This document shows, one piece after another, positions 16,049 to 23,812 of a stretch of DNA of 64,000 bases (position 1 is its first letter; each line of letters opens with the position of its first letter). Origin of the DNA: Ruminococcoides sp052118065 (lineage in GTDB: Bacteria > Bacillota > Clostridia > Oscillospirales > Acutalibacteraceae); the NCBI GenBank assembly GCA_052118065.1, contig JBQKHY010000001.1, positions 1 through 64,000 of the forward strand. Direction: 5' to 3'. Below the pieces are notes generated by a model. It saw only the letters and a list, made by a program, of their open reading frames with translations, ran no database searches and was not told the origin of the DNA. The translations under genes were made by a program, and so were the position numbers.

Positions 16049-17041
16049 ATGAAAAAGATTTTTGCAGTAATCTTAACTGTAGTGATGATGGCTACACTAT
16101 TTGTTGGTTGTAACGGTAGTGACGGTTCATCAAGTAAAACAAAGAAAGTTGCTATTATTCAGCAAGTAGAAAACGGTGCATTTAATGATATGCGTGAGGG
16201 TATTATTAAAGGTCTAAAGGCTAAGGGTTATATCTCTAGCGACAAGGATGTTGACTATCAGTGTGCCGATGGTGACGAAACAAATCTAAACACAATTACT
16301 CAGTCAGTAGCTAACGGTGACTATGATGCAGTATTTACTGTTGCAACACCTGCAACTCAGAGTATGGTAAACCAAGAATCCGACATTCCTGTATTCTTCT
16401 GTGCAGTTTCTGCTCCTGTAGCAGCAGGTGTTATTAAGGATATGGATAAACCTGATATGAATGCAACAGGTACATCAAATGCAATTCCTGTTGAAGAAAT
16501 TTTTGGTCTTGCAAAACAGATGACACCAAAAGCAAAGAACTTTGGTTTACTATATTCTTCAAAGACAGATTCAGCAGTTAACACAGTTGAACAGGCAAAG
16601 AATTACCTAGAAAGCAAGAACATTAAATATACAGAGGGTGCAGTTGTAGAAGATAGCGAAATTGCTACAACAGTAGAAAGCCTATGTAAAAAGTGTGATG
16701 CAATCTTTATTCCTAATGATGCAGTTATGCAGGGTGCTATGAGTACAATTACAGAAATTGCAAGAGAAAACAAAGTTGCAGTTTACGGTTCATCAGCAAC
16801 AATGGTTGATTCAGGTTGCCTAGGTACAAAGGCTATTGATGATATTGGTATCGGTGAAAAGACTGCTGATCTAGCATCAAAGTATTTTGAAGGTGAAAAG
16901 GTAGAGAAAATTCCATCAATCGTTGTACCTTATGACTACATCACAGTTAATAAGGATGACGCAAAAGCTATCGGCATTAACCTAGATAGTATCGACTTCG
17001 GCAAAGATACAGTTAAGCAGGTTAATGACGCAAAGAACTGA
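16049..17041 (+). CDS. trpX: TrpX-like ABC transporter substrate-binding lipoprotein
   Basis: A 330-residue secreted lipoprotein (signal about 1-20, lipobox FVGC with Cys21) of the ABC_sub_bind family (PF04392), whose best-known members are TrpX tryptophan-binding proteins. Typical features are KKVAIIQQVENGAFNDMREG after the linker, and the DNETNLNTITQ- and NIPVFFCAV-like segments. It is transcribed from the UGG T-box, 3 bp after the dehydrogenase, which supports tryptophan or an aromatic precursor as ligand. Its permease and ATPase partners lie 573 bp downstream, beyond inserted repeats. The ribosome-binding site is GGAGGG. Confidence 0.85.
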   Translation: MKKIFAVILTVVMMATLFVGCNGSDGSSSKTKKVAIIQQVENGAFNDMREGIIKGLKAKGYISSDKDVDYQCADGDETNLNTITQSVANGDYDAVFTVATPATQSMVNQESDIPVFFCAVSAPVAAGVIKDMDKPDMNATGTSNAIPVEEIFGLAKQMTPKAKNFGLLYSSKTDSAVNTVEQAKNYLESKNIKYTEGAVVEDSEIATTVESLCKKCDAIFIPNDAVMQGAMSTITEIARENKVAVYGSSATMVDSGCLGTKAIDDIGIGEKTADLASKYFEGEKVEKIPSIVVPYDYITVNKDDAKAIGINLDSIDFGKDTVKQVNDAKN

Positions 17042-17056
17042 TTTTTAAATTTTATA

Positions 17057-17165
17057 GCCTCCCTTGTGTAAAGGGAGGTGTCACCAAAGGTGACGGAGGG
17101 ATTGTTTTGGTACAATCTTTAGTTTATCTAAGATTAATTCGATAGATAAAACAATATAGGGGCGA
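17057..17165 (+). repeat. Interspersed structured repeat, copy 2a
   Basis: A 109-bp unit repeated at 17445-17553 with about 5 mismatches. It has an outer hairpin CCTCCCTT/AAGGGAGG, a second hairpin TCACC aaa GGTGA, CGGAGGGATTGTTTT, and a downstream inverted repeat ending AAAACAAT, then GGGGCGA. Confidence 0.9.
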
Positions 17166-17315
17166 CTACAAAAGTTCACATTAGCAAATCAAACTTCGCC
17201 TATGGCTTGTTTTCTTTGATGTTCACTTAACTGTTCGCCCGTAAGAAAACAGACTATTAATTTATTACAATCTTTCCATTGTTAGCGAAACTTAAATTAA
17301 GTACAAACTAACAAA

Positions 17316-17383
17316 GCCTCCCTCAGACGAGGGAGGTGGGAAATTAGTTTCATCTAAATGAAACTAATTTGTCGGAAGGAGGG
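17316..17383 (+). repeat. Interspersed structured repeat, copy 3
   Basis: Same framework as 17057-17165 but with a much longer second hairpin: CCTCCCT/AGGGAGG, then AAATTAGTTTCAT ctaa ATGAAACTAATTT (13 perfect pairs), then CGGAAGGAGGG. Confidence 0.85.
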
Positions 17384-17444
17384 AAAATGGGATAAATTAA
17401 AACTTTGTCCTATGTGAATTCCTAAGATTAGAACAAACTTACCA

Positions 17445-17553
17445 GCCTCCCTTGTGTAAAGGGAGGTGTCACCAAAGGTGACGGAGGGATTATTTTGGTA
17501 CAATCTTTAGTTTATCTAAGATTAATCCGATAGATAAAACAATGTAGGGGCGA
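17445..17553 (+). repeat. Interspersed structured repeat, copy 2b
   Basis: Second copy of the 109-bp unit at 17057-17165, in direct orientation, 388 bp apart. Together the copies fill the whole gap between the binding-protein and permease genes. Confidence 0.9.
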
Positions 17554-17614
17554 AATTTATATTCGTCCTAAAAATAAAAACACAAAAGAAATTTAGAAGT
17601 ACAAGGGGTTATTT

Positions 17615-18538
17615 ATGAGCCTTAATGTTATTTTGGGAGGACTTGAGCTGGGTTTCATTTACGGAATTATGGCTCTTGGACTTTACATATCCTTTAGAAT
17701 AATGAATGTTCCTGACCTTACAACAGAGGGTAGCTTTACCTTAGGTTTAGCAGTATCAGCCGTTGTAGCAAATGAGAACCACTCTTGGCTAGGTGTTTTA
17801 CTTGCTTTTTTAGCCGGTTGTTGTGCAGGTTTTGTAACAGGATTTTTACAAACAAAAATGAGAATACACCCTATCTTAGCCGGTATTATTTCTATGTGTG
17901 GACTTTATAGTGTAAACCTTATGATACTTGGTTCACCTAATGTAAATATTCCAAAGGACTCAAGAGTATTTACATCAGTTGATAATTTATTTGATAATAT
18001 TGGTCTTGATATTTTTGGCAGACATAACGCAAAGATGATTCTTTCATTTGTTGCAGTAGTTGTTTGTGTACTGGCTATGATTTGGTTCTTTAGAACACAC
18101 TTTGGTCTATGCCTAAGAGCAACAGGTAATAATGAAGATATGGTTAGAGCATCTTCTATTAATGTAGATGTTAGCAAGATTGTTGCACTAATGTTAGCTA
18201 ACGGACTAATTGCACTAAGTGGTAGCTTTATTGCTCAGTATCAAGGCTATGCAGATATTTCTTCCGGTAACGGTATCCTTGTTGTTGGTTTGGCATCAGT
18301 AATTATCGGTGAGGCTATTATGGGTAAGCGTGGTGTTACCCTTGGTCTTATCTCAGCAATTGTAGGTTCAGTTATCTACAGATTTATCATTACTTGGGTA
18401 ATTAATTCAGGTATCTTTACTGCTCAGGTTATCAGACTAATTACTGCTATTATTGTTGCAGTAGCACTTTCTATTCCGGCATTTAAGTATTATATTGCCA
18501 GATTCAAGATTAAACACGGAGGTGGAAGAAATGCTTGA
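17615..18538 (+). CDS. trpY: TrpY-like ABC transporter permease
   Basis: A 307-residue polytopic membrane protein of the LivH-like BPD_transp_2 family, the permease normally paired with ABC_sub_bind lipoproteins. Seen: an N-terminal GLELGFIYGIMALGLYISF helix, then PDLTTEGSFTLG, and the EAA-like segment GLASVIIGEAIMGKRG near 225-240. It overlaps the ATPase gene by 8 bp. The ribosome-binding site AAGGGG precedes the ATG. The gap upstream is filled with repeats, but no terminator clearly ends the upstream unit, so the T-box may still control it. Confidence 0.85.
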   Translation: MSLNVILGGLELGFIYGIMALGLYISFRIMNVPDLTTEGSFTLGLAVSAVVANENHSWLGVLLAFLAGCCAGFVTGFLQTKMRIHPILAGIISMCGLYSVNLMILGSPNVNIPKDSRVFTSVDNLFDNIGLDIFGRHNAKMILSFVAVVVCVLAMIWFFRTHFGLCLRATGNNEDMVRASSINVDVSKIVALMLANGLIALSGSFIAQYQGYADISSGNGILVVGLASVIIGEAIMGKRGVTLGLISAIVGSVIYRFIITWVINSGIFTAQVIRLITAIIVAVALSIPAFKYYIARFKIKHGGGRNA

Positions 18539-19325
18539 TGTAAATAATGTTACTAAAGTTTTTTCCAAGGGTACAGTAAATGAACATACTGCCCTTAACA
18601 ACCTTTCACTTCATTTAGATAAGGGTGACTTTGTTACAATCGTAGGTAGTAACGGTGCCGGTAAAAGTACACTTTTCAATGCTATTTGTGGTTCTTTCCT
18701 ATGTGACAGTGGTAAAATTATTCTTGACAATGAAGATATTACATATAAGAAAGAACATAAGAGAGCAAGGGTAATCGGCAGAGTATTTCAGGATACTATG
18801 AAAGGTACTGCTCCGGATATGACTATTGAAGAGAACCTAGCACTTGCATATAGCAAAGGCAGAAGAAGAATTTTTCAGTCAGCAGTAAATGACAAAATGA
18901 GAAAGTTCTTTAAGGAACAACTTGCAAGATATAATATGGGTCTTGAAGACAGACTAAAGAATAAAGTAGGACTTCTTTCAGGTGGTCAAAGACAGGTTGT
19001 AACACTTCTAATGTGTACACTTGCAGTGCCAAAACTTCTGTTACTTGATGAACATACTGCTGCTTTAGATCCGGCAACTGCTGAGAAAGTTATGGAAATC
19101 ACAAAGCAAATTGTTGCAGAAAATAACATTACAACAATGATGATTACCCATAATCTAAACCAAGCACTTACCACAGGTAACCGTACAATTATGATGGATA
19201 GTGGTGAGATTATTCTTGATATTCCATATAACGAAAGAAAGAATATGAATAGGGATGACCTTCTTCAAATGTATAGTATGAAGAAAAGAGAAGCCCTTGA
19301 TAATGATAGAATTCTGTTCTCATAA
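18531..19325 (+). CDS. trpZ: TrpZ-like ABC transporter ATP-binding protein
   Basis: A 264-residue ABC ATPase powering the adjacent permease. Walker A GSNGAGKST (near 40-48), signature LSGGQRQ, Walker B LLLLDEHTAALD, and H-loop THN are all intact. The ATG at 18531 follows GGAGGTGGAAGAA and lies inside the permease gene, so translation is coupled; an earlier in-frame start is rejected. A strong terminator follows, ending the operon. Confidence 0.9.
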   Translation: MLDVNNVTKVFSKGTVNEHTALNNLSLHLDKGDFVTIVGSNGAGKSTLFNAICGSFLCDSGKIILDNEDITYKKEHKRARVIGRVFQDTMKGTAPDMTIEENLALAYSKGRRRIFQSAVNDKMRKFFKEQLARYNMGLEDRLKNKVGLLSGGQRQVVTLLMCTLAVPKLLLLDEHTAALDPATAEKVMEITKQIVAENNITTMMITHNLNQALTTGNRTIMMDSGEIILDIPYNERKNMNRDDLLQMYSMKKREALDNDRILFS

Positions 19326-19348
19326 TTTTGTTTTCAGTTTAATAACTT

Positions 19349-19392
19349 AAAAAGCTCTGTCTAACTTTAATAGTTAGTACAGAGCTTTTTTA
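19349..19392 (+). terminator. Terminator of the transporter operon
   Basis: Stem AAAGCTCTGTCTAACT with AGTTAGTACAGAGCTTT, then T run. Confidence 0.9.
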
Positions 19393-19498
19393 CTGTAGAT
19401 ATTATGATTTTAGATTTTGTAAATAGGATAAAAACCTCATAGGTATAATACTATAATCCTACCTTTTGATTTTGTCATTTGCTTTGCTTTTTTAATTG

Positions 19499-19723
19499 CT
19501 ATTTAGAATTATTATCGGTAATGGAATTTGCATTAGTGGTATCTTTGAAAAGCAAAGTAATGCACCAAATTGCACATAGACAAATAATGATGTAAATAAT
19601 TCTACTGATAACACCGGTTTGACCACCACACAAAAAAGCTACAAGGTCAAATTTAAAAATGCCCACAAGACCCCAGTTAATACCACCGATAATTAAAAGG
19701 GTCAAAGCTATTTTATCAATCAT
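19499..19723 (-). CDS. DUF378 family small membrane protein
   Basis: A 74-residue protein with two hydrophobic helices and the DUF378 (YuzA-like) hallmark GGINWGLVGIFKFDLVA followed by SRIIYIII. Function unknown. A good ribosome-binding site (GGAGGT) precedes the ATG. It is separate from the neighbouring minus-strand gene by 71 bp. Confidence 0.85.
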   Translation of the reverse strand: MIDKIALTLLIIGGINWGLVGIFKFDLVAFLCGGQTGVISRIIYIIICLCAIWCITLLFKDTTNANSITDNNSK

Positions 19724-19794
19724 ATATATACCTCCATAAATGATTTCAAAATTAGTTTTGACCTAAAAACAAGAAATATTCAGTTTTATTGATT

Positions 19795-20163
19795 TTAGAA
19801 CATTATAATAATGCCGATAACTGCAATTAAAATAAGTATCAATGCAAAAATTCTGCACATAAGTATTGCTTTTTTGATTTGATGTTTTCTAATCATACTT
19901 TCTGTCGGGAAAGGAAGTAGCAGTAGCATAATTCCTAAACCACCAAAACCGATAACAATTAAACTGTCACCGATAGCACCAAAAAGTGAACCAGCCATAA
20001 TTCCGATAGGAATTAAAAATACAAATATAGCATCTAAAAATGCAAACAGTTTGCCGTATTTATCTCTTAAATCATAAAATTTGTTGGCATTTTCTTGACA
20101 TTCATCCTGACAGTACATATCAAAATAAGAAATTTCTTTGCCACAAAATTCACATTTCTTCAT
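19795..20163 (-). CDS. Zinc-ribbon membrane protein of unknown function
   Basis: A 122-residue protein. Its N-terminus has a small metal-binding ribbon (CEFCGKEI...YCQDEC, four or five Cys in the first 20 residues), followed by three or four hydrophobic helices. The family is not recognised. Promoter TTGACT, 17 bp, TATAGT on the minus strand lies 25 bp from the start. It is divergent from gltX. The Cys ribbon may bind zinc; nothing points to a partner. Confidence 0.7.
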   Translation of the reverse strand: MKKCEFCGKEISYFDMYCQDECQENANKFYDLRDKYGKLFAFLDAIFVFLIPIGIMAGSLFGAIGDSLIVIGFGGLGIMLLLLPFPTESMIRKHQIKKAILMCRIFALILILIAVIGIIIMF

Positions 20164-20187
20164 AATATCACCTATTTCCTTTAGAAT

Positions 20188-20216
20188 ACTATAACATTTT
20201 CACAATATAAAGTCAA
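20188..20216 (-). promoter_or_regulatory. Promoter of the zinc-ribbon gene
   Basis: On the minus strand: TTGACT, 17 bp, TATAGT. Confidence 0.7.
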
Positions 20217-20246
20217 TCAACACTTTCAATATGGTGTTTATAATTC

Positions 20247-20275
20247 TTGACAAAATACTACTATAATCTTATAAT
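20247..20275 (+). promoter_or_regulatory. Promoter of gltX
   Basis: TTGACA, 17 bp, TATAAT: perfect consensus, about 95 bp upstream of gltX. No T-box features were seen in the leader. Confidence 0.85.
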
Positions 20276-20377
20276 GATTTAGTATGTGTAAGTATGATTT
20301 TTACTTAGGTTAGTAGAAATTTTACTTTGATTAGTTAGTAATTTAAAAAGAAAAAATTTAGAGTTTGTGGTGATAAT

Positions 20378-22033
20378 ATGGATTACAATAAGTTAGCTGA
20401 ACTTTTACTACCTGATAGTAAAATGACTAGGGAAGAAGTTTTTGCAAAATTCCCTAAGAGAAATTTAAAGGAAGGTGCTCAGGTTACTCGTATAGCACCA
20501 TCACCAACAGGTTTTATTCACCTTGGTAACCTATATTCTGCTGTAGCAGATGAAAGAATTGCTCACCTATCAGATGGTGTGTTTTATCTAAGAATTGAAG
20601 ATACTGACCTAAAGCGTAAGGTTGATGGTGCAGTTGATATTATTATCAATGTTATGAAGTACTTTGGCATTGAATTTGATGAAGGTGCAGGTCAGGAAGA
20701 TAAGGGCAACAATAACTATGGTCCTTATTATCAGCGTCAGAGAGTAGAGTACTACCATGTATTTGCTAAAGAGCTTATTAAGAAAGGCTTAGCTTATCCT
20801 TGTTTCTGTACTGAAGAAGATAATGCACAACTTAGAGAGGCTCAACAGGCAGAAAATGCTACTCCGGGTTATTATGGTAAGTGGGCAAAGTGTCGTTCAC
20901 TTACATTAGAAGAAATTGAAGAAAATCTAAAGGCAGGAAAGCCTTGGGTTCTAAGATTAAAGTCCCCAGGCAGTGAAGATAAAGAAATTACAATTGAAGA
21001 TAAGATTATGGGTAAAATCTCATTCCCTGAGAACACTCACGATATTGTTATTCTAAAGAGTGACGGTGTTCCAACATACCACTTTGCTCATGTAGTTGAC
21101 GATACATTAATGGGTACAACACTTGTAATTCGTGGTAATGAATGGTTAAGCTCAGTACCAACTCACTTCCAGCTAAATCAAGTATTAGGCTTTAGACAGT
21201 TTAAGTATGCTCATACTGCTCACCTAATGAAGATTGATGAAGAAACAGGCAAGAAGAGAAAGCTATCTAAGAGAAAAGACCCTGAACTTTCTCTAGACTT
21301 CTACCGTCAAGACGGTTACCACCCATATACTGTTAAGATTTATCTACTGACTTTACTTAACAGTAACTTTGAAGAATGGCATGACAAAAACCCTGATAAG
21401 GATATTAATGAATTCCCATTCTCAGTAAAGAAAATGTCACAGAGTGGTGCATTGTTTGATTTACAGAAGTTCCATGATATTTGTAAGAAAGAATTTGCAA
21501 AAATGTCATTAGAAGAAGTTTATTCTTTCCTAGAACAATGGACTAAGGAATATGATGCTGAAAATTACGATATGTACTTTGGTGACAAAGAATATATGGA
21601 AAAGGTTCTAACTCTTTGTATGGGTCTTAACCAGAAGAGAAGAAGAAAAGACTTTGCCTATGCAAAACAGATTATGGAAAGCCTATCATACTTCTTTAAA
21701 GATAAGTTTGTTCCAAATAACGATTATGACTTTGATAATGAAACTGTAAAGGCTATCTTAACAAAGTATCTTGAATCTTATGATGAAAATGATGACAACT
21801 CAACATGGTTCAATAAGGTAAAGACACTTTCAGAAGAACTTGGCTTTACTACTGATATGAAAGCATACAAGAAGTCACCTGAAAGTTTCAAGGGTAATGT
21901 TGCTCAGGTTTCCGAGGCAATTCGTGTTGCTATTACAGGACAGAGAAATACTCCTGACCTATGTACTATTTGCCAAATTATTGGTAAAGATAATGTTAAG
22001 GAAAGAATTGAAAACACTATAAATTCACTTTAA
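20378..22033 (+). CDS. gltX: Glutamyl-tRNA synthetase
   Basis: A 551-residue class I aminoacyl-tRNA synthetase that charges tRNA-Glu. The ATP site is PSPTGFIHLGN (HIGH-type HLGN near 48) with KLSKRKD (KMSKS type) near 305; LRIEDTD follows the first motif. It is longer than the usual 480-500 residues. Whether it also charges tRNA-Gln (non-discriminating, as where GatCAB is used) cannot be decided here. Strong own promoter, hairpin terminator after the stop. Confidence 0.93.
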   Translation: MDYNKLAELLLPDSKMTREEVFAKFPKRNLKEGAQVTRIAPSPTGFIHLGNLYSAVADERIAHLSDGVFYLRIEDTDLKRKVDGAVDIIINVMKYFGIEFDEGAGQEDKGNNNYGPYYQRQRVEYYHVFAKELIKKGLAYPCFCTEEDNAQLREAQQAENATPGYYGKWAKCRSLTLEEIEENLKAGKPWVLRLKSPGSEDKEITIEDKIMGKISFPENTHDIVILKSDGVPTYHFAHVVDDTLMGTTLVIRGNEWLSSVPTHFQLNQVLGFRQFKYAHTAHLMKIDEETGKKRKLSKRKDPELSLDFYRQDGYHPYTVKIYLLTLLNSNFEEWHDKNPDKDINEFPFSVKKMSQSGALFDLQKFHDICKKEFAKMSLEEVYSFLEQWTKEYDAENYDMYFGDKEYMEKVLTLCMGLNQKRRRKDFAYAKQIMESLSYFFKDKFVPNNDYDFDNETVKAILTKYLESYDENDDNSTWFNKVKTLSEELGFTTDMKAYKKSPESFKGNVAQVSEAIRVAITGQRNTPDLCTICQIIGKDNVKERIENTINSL

Positions 22034-22042
22034 GTTGAATAT

Positions 22043-22070
22043 AGCCACCAAGTAATTTGGTGGCTTGTTT
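22043..22070 (+). terminator. Terminator after gltX
   Basis: AGCCACCAA/TTGGTGGCT stem followed by TGTTTT. The T run is short, so some read-through into the ABC exporter genes is possible. Confidence 0.65.
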
Positions 22071-22102
22071 TCCGTAATAATGAATAGATTGGATTATGTT
22101 TT

Positions 22103-23812
22103 ATGAAAAGTTTGTCTTATTTAAAGGGTTATAAGGTGCAGTCGATTTTAGCACCTTTGTTTAAGCTATTGGAGGCTTCCTTTGAACTTTTAGTTCCCCT
22201 TGTAGTAGCTGATATTATTGATAACGGTATCAATAGTGGTGACAAAGCCTATATTTTTCACCGTTGCCTACTGTTAGTTTTACTTGCAGTTGTAGGTCTT
22301 ATCTCTGCTGTATCTGCTCAGTTTTTTGCAGCAAAGTCAGCCACAGGTGCAACAACAAAATTAAGAAGTGCATTGTTTAAGAAGATACAGTCACTTTCAT
22401 TTAGTCAGCTTGACTCTATCGGTTCTGCAACACTTATTACAAGAATGACAAGTGATGTTAACCAAATTCAAACCGGTATTAATATGTTCCTAAGACTGTT
22501 ACTTCGTTCACCGTTTATAGTTTTTGGTGCAACAATAATGGCATTTTATGTTGATGTTAAGGGTGCTTTGGTTTTTGCAGTAGTAGTACCGGTACTTGCA
22601 ATTATAGTTGCTGTGATTATGTCACTGACTATTCCTAGATTTAAGGGTGTACAGAATAAGCTGGATTCTGTTTTACTTAGGACAAAAGAAAATGTAAAAG
22701 GTGTAAGAGTTATTAGAGCCTTTACAAGAGAAGATAAAGAAATTTCTGAATTTGAAGAAGAAAATCAAAGCCTTGTAAAGTTGCAGAATGTTGCTAGTTG
22801 GATTTCCTCAATTATGAACCCTGCAACATTTGTTGTAATTAACCTAGGTGTAATTTTCCTAATTTATATCGGTGCAATCAGAGTTGATGTTGGTGTTATC
22901 AGTCAGGGTGCAGTTGTTGCCCTTTATAACTATATGTCACAGATACTTGTTGAACTTATTAAGTTAGCAAATTTAATTATCACAGAAATGAAAGCAATTG
23001 CAAGTAAGAACAGAGTTGATGCTATTCTTACTATGGAAGAACATAAGAAACCTAAGGGTAAAGACAAAAAGTGTGACCACTATATTACATTTGAGAATGT
23101 TTCTCTAAGCTACAACAAGAACAATGAATATAGCTTAAATAACATTAGCTTTACAGTTGATAAGGGCGATACTGTTGGTATTATCGGTGGTACAGGCAGT
23201 GGTAAAACAAGTGTAATGAACCTACTTTGTGGTTTCTATGAACCTACAAGTGGTGATATTATCCTTAATGACAAGAATATTCTTAATTATTCTGATGAAG
23301 AATTAAACCATAATATTTCTGTTGTAATGCAAAAGGCCACTATGTTTAGTGGTACTGTTAAAGAAAATATTACTTTCGGTGCTAAGAATGCTACAGCAGA
23401 GGACATTGAAAAGGCTATTGAAATTTCTCAGTCAAAAGAAATTATCAGTAACAAAAGTAAAGGCCTTGATGAAGTTATCCTTGAACAAGGTAAGAACCTT
23501 TCAGGTGGTCAAAAGCAAAGACTTTCTATTGCAAGAGGTATCGTAAGAAACACTCCTATACTTATTCTTGATGACAGTTTCTCAGCACTTGACTACAAAA
23601 CAGACAAAGCATTGCGTCAAGCACTTGCCGACTCAAAGGGTGACAGAACAACATTTATTATTTCACAGAGAACATCTACTATTGAACATTGTGACAAAAT
23701 CCTTGTACTAAATGACGGTACTCTTGAGGGTGTAGGTACTCATGAAGAACTACTTAAAAGCTCAGAAACATATAAGGATATTTATGAGTCTTGTAACAAG
23801 GAGGCATCATAA
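22103..23812 (+). CDS. ABC exporter half-transporter, subunit A
   Basis: A 569-residue exporter with an N-terminal six-helix membrane domain (about 1-300) and a C-terminal ATPase. Walker A GGTGSGKTS, consensus signature LSGGQKQR, but Walker B reads LILDDSFSALD with Asp where the catalytic Glu should be, and the switch is SQR in place of AHR. These are the marks of the subunit that contributes the degenerate ATP site in heterodimeric exporters (TM287/288, LmrCD, BmrCD). It overlaps the next gene by 1 bp (TAATG). Substrate unknown. Confidence 0.92.
   Translation: MKSLSYLKGYKVQSILAPLFKLLEASFELLVPLVVADIIDNGINSGDKAYIFHRCLLLVLLAVVGLISAVSAQFFAAKSATGATTKLRSALFKKIQSLSFSQLDSIGSATLITRMTSDVNQIQTGINMFLRLLLRSPFIVFGATIMAFYVDVKGALVFAVVVPVLAIIVAVIMSLTIPRFKGVQNKLDSVLLRTKENVKGVRVIRAFTREDKEISEFEEENQSLVKLQNVASWISSIMNPATFVVINLGVIFLIYIGAIRVDVGVISQGAVVALYNYMSQILVELIKLANLIITEMKAIASKNRVDAILTMEEHKKPKGKDKKCDHYITFENVSLSYNKNNEYSLNNISFTVDKGDTVGIIGGTGSGKTSVMNLLCGFYEPTSGDIILNDKNILNYSDEELNHNISVVMQKATMFSGTVKENITFGAKNATAEDIEKAIEISQSKEIISNKSKGLDEVILEQGKNLSGGQKQRLSIARGIVRNTPILILDDSFSALDYKTDKALRQALADSKGDRTTFIISQRTSTIEHCDKILVLNDGTLEGVGTHEELLKSSETYKDIYESCNKEAS

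Noticed and set aside
17057..17553. Repeats at 17 kb considered as a CRISPR or an insertion sequence
   Set aside because: Repeat copies are hairpin units, not spaced by unique ~30-bp spacers, and no transposase is encoded.
20276..20377. T-box in the gltX leader
   Set aside because: The leader is only about 95 bp and has no GGGTGG core or terminator.
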